DNA of 64,000 nucleotides from Oidiodendron maius Zn (lineage: Eukaryota > Ascomycota > Leotiomycetes > Myxotrichaceae): positions 62,001 through 126,000 of the forward strand of contig KN832876.1 in NCBI GenBank assembly GCA_000827325.1. Direction: 5' to 3'. The translations under genes were made by a program, and so were the position numbers. Shown here piece by piece: positions 24,934 to 36,329 of the stretch (the stretch's first letter is position 1; the number at the start of each line of letters is the position of its first letter). The notes beneath the pieces were generated by a model. That model made no database searches, was not told the DNA's origin, and saw nothing but the letters and a program-made list of their open reading frames with translations.

Positions 24934-27403
24934 ATGTCTTCAAGTAAGAGAAGGAAGTTAAATAACGCTCCTCGTAAGTTAAGTTATTGTCCATAGGATG
25001 CTGAGTTACTCTAACCCACTCCAGAGCTGAGCGCTTTTGCCGCAAGAAGCAACTTGAGAATACTGAAAAGCGGCCAAGATCCAAGATCTCATATCCAGGT
25101 CGTTGAGGCGGATGAGAACTCAGCATTTACTAGTAATGAACCATTTTTGTCGAGGGATACTCTTGTTACACCTTCCTCTAAGGACCCAGCAGCAGCAAAG
25201 CTTAGTGCAAGGTTTGGTCAGGATGGAGAACCTAATAGTGATGCCGAGAAGACTTTAGATTCTGAACAAGGCACACCTAATTCTTCGTATGTCAACATCA
25301 ATCTATGTGAAGGCGAATGTCTGAGATGTAAGCAGTTTGCAATCGCAAGGCGGCTCCGCAGAAAATTTAGTCCCGGAACCTTCACCTGTATTATCAACTT
25401 TCAGGCCAAGTAAAAGTAATGTGAAGGAAACGGAAGACGGCTCCTTAACACTAACAATTTCTCCGGGAGAGGTTTGACACCCGTATCCGATATTAACCAT
25501 TTGTTGACAGTATCAAAGCGTCTAGTCATACTTGGCAAATTTAATATATCTGTTCGAAAAGGCCAAGTCACTTTACTGGGCGCAACTCTTAGAGCATCTG
25601 AAACATCATATACAGTCTTTGCTCCTTCGACACACTCCCTACCAGTTTTGAGGTGTTCAGCAGCTGAAGTCAATGAAGCTGAAATCAAGCTACATCAATG
25701 CGACAGCGGGATCGACCTTCTTAAACCTCTGTCCTCTTTATTTGGCAGGCTATGGAATGACGATACCGGAGCGTTGGGTCCAGAATTTGAGTCTGTCCTC
25801 AAGCGAAATAAGAAGAGTACTTTCCAGATTGTATTATTCCCCGTACTCCAAGTCTTTCTTCGCTAATATACTTAAGATACATTCTTCCAAGGGTGGGGCC
25901 CAAAGGACCTATTTGCAACCTGTTACATCTTCTCCAGAATGGAACCAAGCTTTGTCTAGATTTCCAGCACCAAGCAATTGTAATGCACCCATAATCATGA
26001 TATGCGGCCCAAAGGGATCAGGAAAGTCCACTTTCGCGAAGCTCCTCACGAATCGCCTGCTTTCTCCAGCAGCTCAGAGCATAAATCGTTCCCCGGAGGC
26101 GAATAGTGCCTCAGGAGTTGCTATGTTAGATCTCGATCCAGGACAACCAGAATACTCTGCACAAGGACAGCTATCTCTTATCTACCTCAATGAGCTGAAT
26201 TTTGGTCCACAGTTCACACATCCTGTCCCAGGTAACCAGAGCCGAATTATTCGCGCACATTCTATTGGTGCACTCACACCCTCTTCGGACCCAGCCTTAT
26301 ACGTGGAGTGTGTTTTGGATCTGTTCGCACACTACCGCAACCTATTGTCTACTATTCCTAGCTGTCCTCTGGTTATCAACACCCCCGGTTGGGTGTTGGG
26401 AACCGGATTAGAGATTCTTGTGGAATTGATTACGAAATGCCAGCCAACAGAAGTGGTCTATATGTCGCTGGATGGCCCACAGGAAGTAGTCGAGACGCTT
26501 CAAGACGCAGCCAGGATGACTTCATTCTTCGTTCTCCCTTCACAGGGCAGTGAATATACAACTCGCACTGCCGCACATCTCAGAGCCATGCAAGCCATGT
26601 CTTACTTTCACCTTAAGCCATCAAATGAGAAGAATTTAATTTGGGACGGTCAGCCTCTAACATCATTGCTGCCATGGGAAGTCAGGTACTCAGGCAATAG
26701 AGCTGGAATTCTTGGTATAATGTGCTATGGGGACCAGCCACCACCATCTTTGCTTCTAGAAGCTATCAACGGTTCTCTCCTAGCCATTGTGGTGGTGGAA
26801 GATATGGCCGCCATCCCGAGCTGGGATCGTGCAAAAGCAGAAGACTTGACTGGCCATGGCCAAACTGGTATTGACAGCACTCAGTTATACTTTCAAGCTC
26901 AGAAGCTACAAACTCCTCTAATCGTCCACACAGCCAAAGAAAACATTCCTTACTTTAATCCCCAGAACTCGATTTCTCTGTCTCCGAGGAACTCGCGCTG
27001 TCTCGGCTTGGCACTTTTACGAGGTGTAGATATACCTCGCCAGAAGTTGCAGCTTCTAACTCCTATATGTCCGAAAATTATCGAAGACATCAACGAGGAG
27101 GGTAAGTCCATTGTCCTAGTTAGTGGCAAATTTGATACTCCTGGCTGGGCATATGTTGAAGAGCTAGTTCAATGTGGTGGAAAGGAGAAAGAGTATCGAA
27201 AAGGGAAGGTGGGAGATAACGAAGAAGATATGAAGAGGATGGAGGAAGATATTGTTGACAAAATCGAAGATTCACAAGAGAAGTTGAAAAGTACGAGTGA
27301 TGTTCCATGGGTAGAGAAACTTAAAGATTCCCAGGGGAGAGGTATGGGCGCGAGGGTGTGGAGAGTAAGGAGGGATTTAGGTCGAGGCACGGATACAGGA
27401 TAA
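24934..27403 (+). CDS. GRC3: Polynucleotide 5'-kinase Grc3 (NOL9 family)
   Basis: Nucleolar RNA 5'-kinase that works with Las1 in ITS2 pre-rRNA processing and affects Pol I termination. Five exons: 24934-24973, 25025-25286, 25336-25471, 25519-25830, 25877-27403, giving 758 aa. The introns are tiny (51, 49, 47, 46 nt). Domain order: basic start MSSSKRRKL, N-terminal domain (RLVILGKFNISVRKGQVTLL, VFAPSTHSLPVLRC), AQRTYLQPVTSSPEW, then the Walker A loop ICGPKGSGKST, the LDLDPGQPEYS Walker B-like segment and VINTPGWVLGTG, as in Clp1/Grc3 kinases. The last 100 residues are Lys/Glu-rich. The introns were placed where the frame and family sequence both recover, for example SPGE joined to RLVILG. Confidence 0.94.
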
Positions 27404-27513
27404 TGTTTCCGTGAAAGGAGTTAGCAGGAGAAGAATGAGGGTTTGGATCCATTAATTATCGTCATTAGTACATATTTAAGAACTATACTCCTTGCTACAA
27501 TGCAGTAACCTCA

Positions 27514-29835
27514 TTAATGCATATGCCTTCTCCCATTGCCATTCAAACGTCTTCCGTTTAGGTTGACTTTGAACTCCCCGCCAACGTGCTTCTTAAGCGG
27601 TGGTACCGTGACCAAAGCATTCCACATTTCCCATATACCTGCCCTGCGAGCAGGTAGCATGCTGTATTGCAGGCTGTATAGATTTTTACGGTGTATGGGG
27701 GGCACAAACTTGCCAATTGCAAGACATGACAGGACGCGAGGAGAAAGGTAATGCTTGCGGATGCGTTGCCCTAGTTGGAAGTATTGATGGAACATGTCAG
27801 GGAAAGTCAGTGGGACGGACTTTTAGTAGTCAGTAAGATATACAAGATGTGAGCTGTAGAGACCGGGAACTTACTCTGAGATAGATGTACGAAGTTGGGG
27901 GAGGCGATACACCATTAGAGGGTTTATCGGGAGTTTGGCGGGTATCTTCGAGTTCAAAACGAATTCCACCTGATTTCATTAGCATATCCAAGCTTGTGCT
28001 AGATGAAAACTTACCTGGTAGCCGCTGCGAGTCTTTAATTCGAAGCATGAGGGCAAAGATTGGGAAATGATTCAGGAATGCAAGCACCGACTCCAGAACA
28101 GCCTTAAAGGAGATAATTGCCATTCGCGAGCCTGCAAACGTAATATAAAACACAATTACAGTCGGCAGCAAGAAGAAAAGCAGTGTGAACAAGATAGTGC
28201 CCAAAAGGAGCTGGTCAAGATCATAGTCGCATGAGTCAATCCGCTTTCGGAGTACGTTATTCTTCTTTCCGCGAAAAAGTTGAAAAAGAGATAGCAGAAT
28301 TGTGTACTGCCAATTGAAAATCCGAGCTGAAGCCATATAGAACGAATATATGTGCAGGGTCAATATCGAAAGGAGGTCAGAGAACATGGCGATCGGCATG
28401 CTCGCGCCCGCGAAACTGGAAAATCCGATGAACCAAATGATTCGAGGTAAAGCTGGCCGAAGAGCTTCGATGAAGTCTAGAGCAAAGTCAGAGAATTATC
28501 CCGCGATTAAGACACTATATCCATACATGACCAGTGCTCGATCACCCACAAAAAGAGATCGCCAAGAAAGGCTGCAAGCTCATTGTTCAGCTTCAGCCCA
28601 GCTGGCCAACGCATAAGCCAGATTATCGTCCTTTGCAAAGCGGCGACGGTATATATACTTAGAATCTCACTGATGGACTCGGCTACCCACACCGAGTTAT
28701 CGATAATGTATGATCCTAATGCCATGCCTATGATTACATCGTTGGCAACCAGCCAGAGACTGTTGTAGAATCTGATGTAATCCGGGTGGCTCGTTGTTAC
28801 GCTCTCCCAGTCATCTTTACGCTTCCGTAAGGTGAGATACTGCATCGGCCAGTAACAGAATTGTTGCAACCGTATTTCAACTTGTTGAGCAGTGGCCGAG
28901 ATGTCTTTCAGAGCCGCGTAGCCTGGCTTCAGCCTCCATTCAAGCAGCAAAAGAAGTCCTTCGGCGGCGATCCGATGTCCAAGGAGAATGATTATAAATG
29001 CGCGTCGCACTACTGGGTATATGTAGACCGTAATCATTTGCCAGATCGCCATAAGAGCAAAATCACGCATAGTCGTTGCAGACTCCACAACTCTCTCCGA
29101 CACACTTAAGGCCCTACCAGGTCGTCTTCTCACTAATGATATGTTCCTCTGCAGTAACGTGTTCAGTTCCCAACTGCAATTGATCTGGTTAACTATCCAA
29201 GGGAGGGCGAGCTCCTTTTGCGAGGGTTGATGCTTTCCCACGGAATGAAAATTTAATTTCTCGATCAGACCTCTCGTTCTCTTCCATTTTCTCAGCTCTT
29301 CCTTCTCCTCTTCGGCATCAATGCTGCCCAGAGTATACATTGTCCTTTCTGCTTCATCTCCGAGAGCTAGCGAGATTGGGTCAAGGGACATGTATTGCAT
29401 TTTGTTCGGGGCAGGTCGCTCAAACATGATGATTTGAATCGTTGAAGCTCTGTCACAGAGTATCTGGGGTCTTCTAAATCCTGGTCCAGTACGGGCGCGA
29501 ATTTGAAGCGGTTCTATATCGACTCCAGGTGTATTTGCCAAGCCGAGAACATGCATGGACGATTGTCCGCACAATTGGAATATTCGATCGGGGGGGTGAC
29601 TCGCATTTCGAAATAATATACCTACCTTCAAGGCATTCTCCACGTTGCGCGCCTGACACCTAATCAGTCAATCTCGGTCTATGGCATCGCTACCACTCAC
29701 TTCGACATCCTCCAAGATCGCCAAGACAAATACATCGAGCCCAGAGTTTCGCCAGCCCACAATTATGCCAGGTGAATCCGTCCTGGAGACGTCCGCTGGC
29801 CAGAATACTCTCATGAGACCATCATGCTCTGGCAT
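27514..29835 (-). CDS. GPI1: GPI-GlcNAc transferase subunit Gpi1 (PIG-Q)
   Basis: ER membrane subunit of the enzyme that makes GlcNAc-phosphatidylinositol, the first step of GPI-anchor synthesis. Exons 29835-29701, 29652-28527, 28476-28015, 27969-27875 and 27819-27514 give 707 aa. The N-terminus (MRVFWPADVSRTDSPGIIVG) matches the family. The polytopic core holds the Gpi1 signature PAGLKLNNELAAFLGDLFLW, then RPALPRIIWFIGFSSFAGAS, GTILFTLLFFLLPTVIVFY and, near the end, MFHQYFQLGQRIRKHYLSP. At least six hydrophobic helices are visible. The tandem gene upstream on the same strand encodes a 72-residue membrane protein whose stop is only 135 bp from the Gpi1 start; a shared role is not shown. Confidence 0.94.
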
Positions 29836-29969
29836 GACAGACTTGATTCTTCTGATCCACTAGAATGAACCTCGACGTCTCAGTTGTTCTCGCGCAGATA
29901 TGCCGGCACTTCCGGAGCGTGGATGCTATGAAGGGATTAGCTGCTTTCAATGCACTTTAAAGATAGTCC

Positions 29970-30240
29970 CTATACCAAATCGGTTTCCCTCGATGCGAGT
30001 CTCTCCACGGGAATTATGAATAGGAAGAAGAAGATCGAGAGGATGGCAAATCCTTTGGCCGTTCGCGTCTATCAATTAGATTCAGTAAACGTACGAACCT
30101 GTATAGGGAGCAGATCTTACCACGACACCGTGGTCCCAGGCAAAGATTGCGAGCTCATATAGTCGAGTAACCAGATCCCACCTCGCAGTGATATATCCAG
30201 CTACGAAAATCGCAAGAGTGAGGACAGAAAAGGGGTGCAT
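29970..30240 (-). CDS. 72-residue membrane protein, unknown function
   Basis: Two exons, 30240-30121 and 30068-29970, joined across a 52-nt intron (GTAAGA...GATAG) at VV/TRTAKG. The protein starts MHPFSVLTLAIFVAGYIT and has two hydrophobic helices: residues about 3-16 and a second one (GFAILSIFFLLFIIPVERL) near the C-terminus, separated by a conserved-looking hydrophilic stretch RWDLVTRLYELAIFAWDHG. The ends are short, RETDLV at the C-terminus. I recall similar small proteins in Eurotiomycete genomes but cannot assign a function. The regular splicing and amphipathic pattern argue for a real gene. Lies directly behind GPI1 in tandem, so an ER location is a reasonable but untested guess. Confidence 0.72.
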
Positions 30241-30982
30241 GAATCTCCCGCTGTCACTATAACATCACCAAGCTATCTAGGGAACGAATGAGGGGCGGTA
30301 TCAGACGTATAACAACGTGTACGACTTGGGTCTGACAGAGAGAAGATGGAGGATCGAGTTATTCGGTGGCAACGAGACGGCGGGAGTCAAAGAGAAGGGT
30401 ACGCATGGCCGTATATGAAGGAAAGGGAAAAGTGGAGTTGTCCAGGGCGGTTGGACATGGTGTGAATAACTTTTTGCACGGGCTGGCTATCACTACCTAT
30501 GCCAGCCTCAAGATGTCACTTTCCGAGATTAAGGTTTGGGCCAGATTTATCACGTGACAAACGTGATCATCTCCGGATCCGTCGAGACACCTAGAGGGCA
30601 CATATAGGAGACTTACGAGCTGGAGTATAAGAGCAATCCGGTTCGAGACAAGGGATTGGATCTTTTGGGTATTGTGTAGTTGCACTACAAGGTGGTTCTC
30701 AGCCATTCTACTAAACTACTTGCTGTACTGCACATGAGATATTGGGTCGCCGAAAACACCCCTGTCGTCAATAGGGGACATTCTTCAATAGTTCAGACGC
30801 TGAGAGTAGCAAAGGAGAGCAGAGAGCTTGTGTTTCTAAACCAGAGTAGAATGCACTGTTCCTAACGCCGTCCTCATGCCGCTATCAATCATACCAACTT
30901 GACACCATTCTACAGTACTGTACACGATCCCATTTATGTCCTAGTTGCGGGTTCTTCAGTGAAAGGTGCTCAAAACTCACCG
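30241..30982. other. Intergenic region between MDM35 and the 72-residue protein
   Basis: About 740 bp. Short frames (30366-30557 plus, 30497-30706 minus) show no protein signature. A CACGTG E-box palindrome lies at 30551-30556, with a second ACGTGATC a few bases on. No RNA gene seen. Confidence 0.5.
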
Positions 30983-31395
30983 CTAACAGTCCGCAGCAGG
31001 TAGGCACTCACATTTACGACGCATGTGAATCTCATCACTCTCCTTATGGTCAGCTCGAGCCTCAGATAACATCTGGTCAATGCCTCGTTCTTTCAGAGCC
31101 ACCTAGTCCTTGTTAGATTCGTTTCTATGCTGCAGAGCATCCACGAACTGTCAAACACTTCTTATAATCCTTGAACAGCGATGCACACTCATCTTCTGTG
31201 CCTTTACCCCTGAGATATTCTTAAGTAGTTAGCCTCAAATGTCAAAATACGGACTCATCTGACATACTTTCACTATACCACTTGAGAAAGCAACTGTCAT
31301 AACGCCTACAGAAATATAAGCAGCAGTCAATGAGACTTTCATAGACTTGCCCACTCTTTCACTTCGTTACATTCAGGAGCCAGTGATGCTGACAT
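30983..31395 (-). CDS. MDM35: Mdm35/TRIAP1 twin-CX9C mitochondrial protein
   Basis: Intermembrane-space partner of Ups1/PRELI lipid-transfer proteins, imported by the Mia40 pathway. Four very small exons: 31395-31355, 31305-31268, 31219-31149 and 31102-30983, joined across introns of 49, 48 and 46 nt. The product starts MSASLAPECNEVKERYDSC, a CX9C, followed by FLKWYSEKYLRGKGTEDE and the second CX9C, CASLFKDYKKC, then LTVALKERGIDQMLSEAR. Both CX9C pairs and the FxxWYSEKYLRG segment match Mdm35. The end is less sure: reading on gives a stop at 30983 (89 aa), while a further GTGAGT donor at AAA/T could end the protein at RRK. It is divergent from RRP6, 209 bp between starts. Confidence 0.9.
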
Positions 31396-31604
31396 CTTGG
31401 CCAACCGGAGGAATCGTTTGTAGCTTGGTGGTGAAGGCCTCTACACTTAGAAACAACAAGGATTTCCCTTCGCAGCCGTTTACGCTAGAGACGTCGGAGT
31501 ATAATATTGCCGACGCGACAGGGTACAAGTCGAAAAGAATTCGATCCTTGTCTTCCAACCTCGAAACTAAACCCCGCCTCAGTTATGACTACAACGAGCA
31601 CATA
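31396..31604. promoter_or_regulatory. Shared MDM35-RRP6 promoter region
   Basis: 209 bp between divergent start codons. An in-frame plus-strand extension of RRP6 runs back through it to 31347, which would overlap the first MDM35 exon, so I treat this part as promoter/leader. Confidence 0.55.
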
Positions 31605-34281
31605 ATGGATCAAACGCAAGACTTCAAGTCTTTGCAGGATCAGATCCAGGCTGCCCTGCTAGCGACAACCCGGGTGTCTGGTCAAATATCTTCCGAGGAT
31701 CTTGGATTCCAGCGATCTCTGAACCCGCAGGTTGGCACCGCTCTCGAAGAGCAAACTGCGCGTCTGCTGGAATTGGCTGGTAGTCTCCTCAGGTCTGCTG
31801 CTTCAATATCGGAGCTTCAGGTACCCATTCTAGATGATGCAGACGATGTGGATAGCAATTGGCGCAACATAGTAGATGTGGTCGATTCACTTCTGGAAAA
31901 AACCGACATATGCTTGGATGAATATACTGGAGTGATCAAGCGCAAGGAGACACCCGTAGCTGACCAGGCAAGTTCTTAATTACCACGTCGCTAAGCAACT
32001 CAAAAGTTAATTGTCCCCAGGCATCTTCGAAGTCTAGGAAGAGTACCTACAGCCTTGGTAGTGCATATCGAACTCAGAACCTCGTAAAGCCTCAGCTTGC
32101 TTTCGAAGTCAAACCTGACAATCATAGTACCTCGGCCTGGAAACCACTTCTCACCTCCAAGCCGCATGCGATACTCCCTCTAGAAGAGAGCCTTGGTATA
32201 TTCACAAATGAGTGGGATCAACAACAGTATGAACCCCCCCGCCCTCTTCCCTTTCCTACCTCTGCTCCATTGTCGCAACCACAAACCTAAATGCTTAGAC
32301 AAGCCATGAGGGCATGGACGTAGCGAATCTTACACCTGAAATATAGGGGCGCAAGGACGATTAGGCATGTTGACAGTTTTACTAGGCACCGACACCCTTA
32401 TGAGACGGAGATCTTACAACTAAAGTATCCAGGAGCTGTTTTTAAGAAGGCAGACCCGGTCCCCTACCAGCCAATTGAAACCACATCTGCAATATTTGTC
32501 GACACACTAGACGGCGTGCTGGAGATGCTTGAGGAACTCAAAGGCGCGACGGAGATAGCTGTTGACCTCGAGCATCACGATGCTAGATCATATGTTGGTC
32601 TTGTTTCATTGATGCAAATTAGCACCCGTCAAAAGGATTGGATTGTAGATACTCTCAAGCCATGGAGACAGAGTTTACAAGTGCTCAATCAAGTCTTTGC
32701 AGACCCAAAAATCCTTAAGGTAAGTTTTAATAGCCGGTGTCTCTAGCACGATGATCTGACGGTGTAGGTCTTCCATGGCGCATACATGGATATCGTATGG
32801 CTTCAACGAGATCTTGGTCTCTACGTTGTTGGGTTGTTCGACACCCATCATGCCAGTCGAACATTGGGCTATCAAGGAGGGAGTCTAGCATTCTTATTAA
32901 AAAAATTCATTAATTTTGACGCAGACAAGAAGTATCAGATGGCGGACTGGAGAATACGGTAAGATCCTGCCCTTATGCTCCTTTCAACCTGCTAAGTTCT
33001 TCCAGGCCACTACCGGATGAGATGTTTTACTACGCGAGAGCCGATACTCACTTCTTACTAAATATCTATGACAATATGCGGAATGAACTTATTGATAGGA
33101 GCCATTCTGAAGTCCCGGACCAGAACTGCATCGAGTCGGTTCTTCAGAAGTCAAAGGAGACTTCTCTTCTCCGATACGAACGTCAAATATACAACACAGA
33201 GACTGGGAAAGGCCCAGGTGGATGGTACCAACTTCTTTCTAAAGCACCAGCTCTCTTCAACAGCGAGCAATTAGCAGTATTTAGAGCGGTGCACGAATGG
33301 CGAGACAAGGTTGCACGAGCCGACGACGATAGTACAGCCTTCGTGATGCCAAATCACGTCATTTTCAGTATTGCTAAACTGATGCCGATGGATATGGTTG
33401 CATTACTTGCGATTGCTCATCCTATTTCTTACAGCGTGAAGTCTCGTTCTGGGGAATTGCTGGAGGTTGTTAAAACATCAAAGGCGCAAGGGAAGCTAGG
33501 GCCAAGCATGATGGATGTGCTCCGGCACGATTCCGCCGATGCTAAAGCAAATTTACTAGTGGGAACTGTCAAGCCAACGCCAACGCCAACGCCCCTAGTA
33601 GCGATCGTAGATGAGAATCACCTTGTCAAGGAACGATCTTCCTTCTGGGGTAATGCTTTCGGTAGCAGCATTTGGGATGCGGCCACTCTTACGAAGCCGG
33701 ACATTGACCTCAGATTAGCAGTTCCACTGCCTCAATTATCTTCAGACGTATATACGACTTCCTCCGACCTAGCAGATCGATCAATAGAGAAAACCAGCTC
33801 CCGGATTCAAGATAGCCAACCTGTCACCCCAGCATCGAAAGACTCAAATGAAGCCTTTGTCCTCAAGCGTGGTTCTAAGCCGCAGCGCGATGCCCTGTCA
33901 GAATCAGAAGAGGCACCAAGCTCACACGATATGGAGGTCGATGAGTTCCAAGAACTTGACTCTCCCGGAAACGCCGCGCTACTTGCTGAGAGGCAATCAG
34001 CGAAATTATCAAGAAAGAATCGGAAAAAGGCAAAGCGTGCTGAAAGTAAGGCAGCTGAACATGGAGCAAAAGCCGCTGCGCGAGACGTGGCAGATGAAGA
34101 AGAGCCATTTGACTACAGTAAGGCCGAATCTGTGCTTCATGGAAAACGGAAAAGTGGAGAGCAAGAAGGACCGAAGACCAAGAGGCCCTTTGATCCATAT
34201 GCTAAGAGTGCTGATGCACCAAAAGGTATGCGAAGGGTCCAAACTGAGAGGGCAGGAAAAAGTTATACGTTTAAGAGTTGA
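31605..34281 (+). CDS. RRP6: Nuclear exosome 3'-5' exonuclease Rrp6
   Basis: DEDD-Y family exoribonuclease of the nuclear exosome. Exons 31605-31967, 32021-32226, 32386-32719, 32768-32958 and 33006-34281 give 789 aa. Order of domains: PMC2NT-like N-terminal region ([19 protein letters not shown]), [13 protein letters not shown], exonuclease motif I VDLEHHD, motif [18 protein letters not shown], motif [14 protein letters not shown] with the Tyr and Asp, HRDC domain ([18 protein letters not shown]), and a basic Lys/Arg-rich tail. Between residues 460 and 480 lies a PTPTPTP run from a 6-bp repeat. Intron 1 appears to be of the GC-AG class (CAG/GCAAGT ... CCCCAG). The start at 31605 gives [14 protein letters not shown], typical of the family, rather than the longer frame from 31347. 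Confidence 0.95.
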
Positions 34282-34755
34282 AGCTGGGATGGACACGGCA
34301 TCATAAGCACGACTATATGTGGAGCACACGAATATGTGAAGTGAGAGAAAGTCGGGGGGATATTCAAAATTTGTGTCCTGGGAAAGACAAAACAGCGCTC
34401 CATGTTTTGGACACTCCCAAAAGCCCGGGGCCTCCCGTAGAAAGCAACTAGCAATACCTGCGCACATTTGAAGCAGATCCTTCTTTGCCAGCTACGATAG
34501 AGATAGATAGCTAGCTAGCTACCTATACGGTGGCGCCGTAGTGTAAGTAGTGGATGCCATAGGTGGTATTTCTCTACCTTCTCTGGCCTGCTACATTAGT
34601 GACGTACATGCCTTAGTTAGGTGGAGGGTGGAGAGCTCCGCCAGGCTTATATAATCAATTTCTTTGTCCACGGTCCACCAGTCCGTGGCATTTAACTTAA
34701 GGAACATAAACAACAATGACCAATTCCTGCTCTCCAACAATTCGCGATCAACAAA
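34282..34755. other. RRP6-TAN1 intergenic region
   Basis: 474 bp between tandem genes, containing the RRP6 3' end and TAN1 promoter. A TAGATAGATAGCTAGCTAGCTACC repeat-like stretch lies at about 34498-34522. No gene seen. Confidence 0.5.
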
Positions 34756-36329
34756 ATGGCTGAGTCTAACAAGAGGAAGGAGACCTCGGGAGACGATAGA
34801 GATAGGAGTGCGCCCAAGAGAAGCAAGGTATGCCACATCCTACTTACTGATGAGGGGTATTTATGGAAATCTTCATTTTCAATTTCGCGATTTCCAAATA
34901 GACCCTACTCCGCTACCTCCTCTGCAGTCTCCGTCTTTATGTGAGAGAAGATACATTATCAAATATAACATTCTTACACTTAACCTTCGTCATATAAAGG
35001 CACTTCTTCCTGATGATAATTTTAATGAATATATAGGGGGGGTCACATGGAAAGTGGCAAACACCACATCAAAAGGCCAAACGTGCTTATTCGCATGGAA
35101 ACGGGAAGATAGAACCCGGGGACGTTGGCATCTGGGCTACATGTGCTAAAGGTCAGGAGAGGAGAGCGCGGGGGGAACTTCAAAGCATGTTCGAAGAAGT
35201 TTGCGCTCCCCCCCACCGAGTTTTCCTCCACTGCCAGCTAATATCACAGTAGTGTGCTGAACGGTTCTATGGGATTAAGGCTGCACCAGGAGTAGATGAG
35301 AACGAGGATTCGGATGACGACATTGAAACCTCGATCAAAAAGGAACTTGAGACTTTGGGCAATAAAGAAGGGAAGCTGCATATATTCAGAGCGGTTCGCC
35401 TCGACATGCCATGTCTTCTGTTCTTCAAGACGGAGCTGCCAGTGGACCCAGCAGACTTTGTCCACAGAATCTGTGAGGAAATTATCACCAAGCCGAATAT
35501 CCGGAGGATGAGGTATATTAATAGATTGACTCCGATGTCCTGCATTGGGAAGGCAACAGAAAGAGGGCTGGAGGAGGTGGGAAGGGCAGTCCTAGCAAAG
35601 CATTTCCAGCTCTCTGGGGAGGAAACGCGTGGGGATGACACGCAATCCAGTTCCTCGGTTAGTGCCTTTGATTTCACACCAGCTCAATTCACATCGCATG
35701 CTTTCTCCCTCGGAGCCTCAGTCCACCACAGCGCAGGGTTCACGCCCCCTTGGGATTGTGAAACGCGGTTGAGACGCTCCACCCCGTGCTGTTCAAGGGA
35801 CGATGAGGCTACTTGCCTTGCGCAGACTTCGTAGTCGTGACTGACCTCCTGGTAGTATGCGATACGCCCATCTATCCGCAACCACAACACGCTTCGGCGG
35901 GACGCGGTGATCAAACAGACGGCAATGCTAGTCGCCGACTCGCACAAAGTCGATCTCACTAACCCTGACAAAGTCATAATAGTCGAGCTGTTCCAGGTAA
36001 GCCATTTCTCCCTCGAGAGCCGCGCGCCGAGTCTCGACTCGGCGCGACGTTGCATTCCCAGAAATTTCTTTTTTCGGCTGGGCCACCAACTGACCGCTGC
36101 GTGATCTGCACAGAGCGTGTGTGGCATGAGCGTGGTGGGTAGCGACTGGGAGAAGCTCAAACGCTTCAATCTAGCAGAGCTTTACCCTTCCGCTTCCAGA
36201 ACCCAACAGGGGGCTGGATTTAAGGCTGAGGCTGAGGCTGTGCCGGCTATGCCCGAAAGCGTAACCACAGACGAAACCTCTCACCCGCCAGCGACTGCAG
36301 CAGAAAGGGCTTTTCCGGAGAGCGAATGA
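34756..36329 (+). CDS. TAN1: tRNA acetyltransferase adaptor Tan1 (THUMP domain)
   Basis: RNA-binding adaptor for N4-acetylcytidine at position 12 of tRNA-Ser/Leu, working with Kre33. Exons inferred: 34756-34827, 35037-35198, 35253-35657, 35856-35996 and 36114-36329, giving 331 aa. Conserved features: KRKETSG...KRSK start, GKWQTPHQKAKR, IEPGDVGIWATCAKGQERRA, MFEECAERFYGIK, the THUMP core (PVDPADFVHRICEEI, NIRRMRYINRLTPMSCIGKA), YAIRPSIRNHNTLRRD and FQSVCGMSVVGSDWEKLKRFNL. Intron 1 is long (209 nt) and its acceptor sits in a G6 run. The donor of intron 3 is the weak point: GTTAGT at 35658 keeps the frame, but a donor further down is possible because the frame stays open to 35834. Confidence 0.88.

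Noticed and set aside
30640-30655. GGTTCGAGAC, a second B-box-like word
   Set aside because: No matching T-stem and no A box upstream; not a tRNA.
31347-31604. N-terminal extension of RRP6
   Set aside because: Would overlap the first MDM35 exon and is not in keeping with Rrp6 starts, which begin just before the DFKSLQDQI segment.
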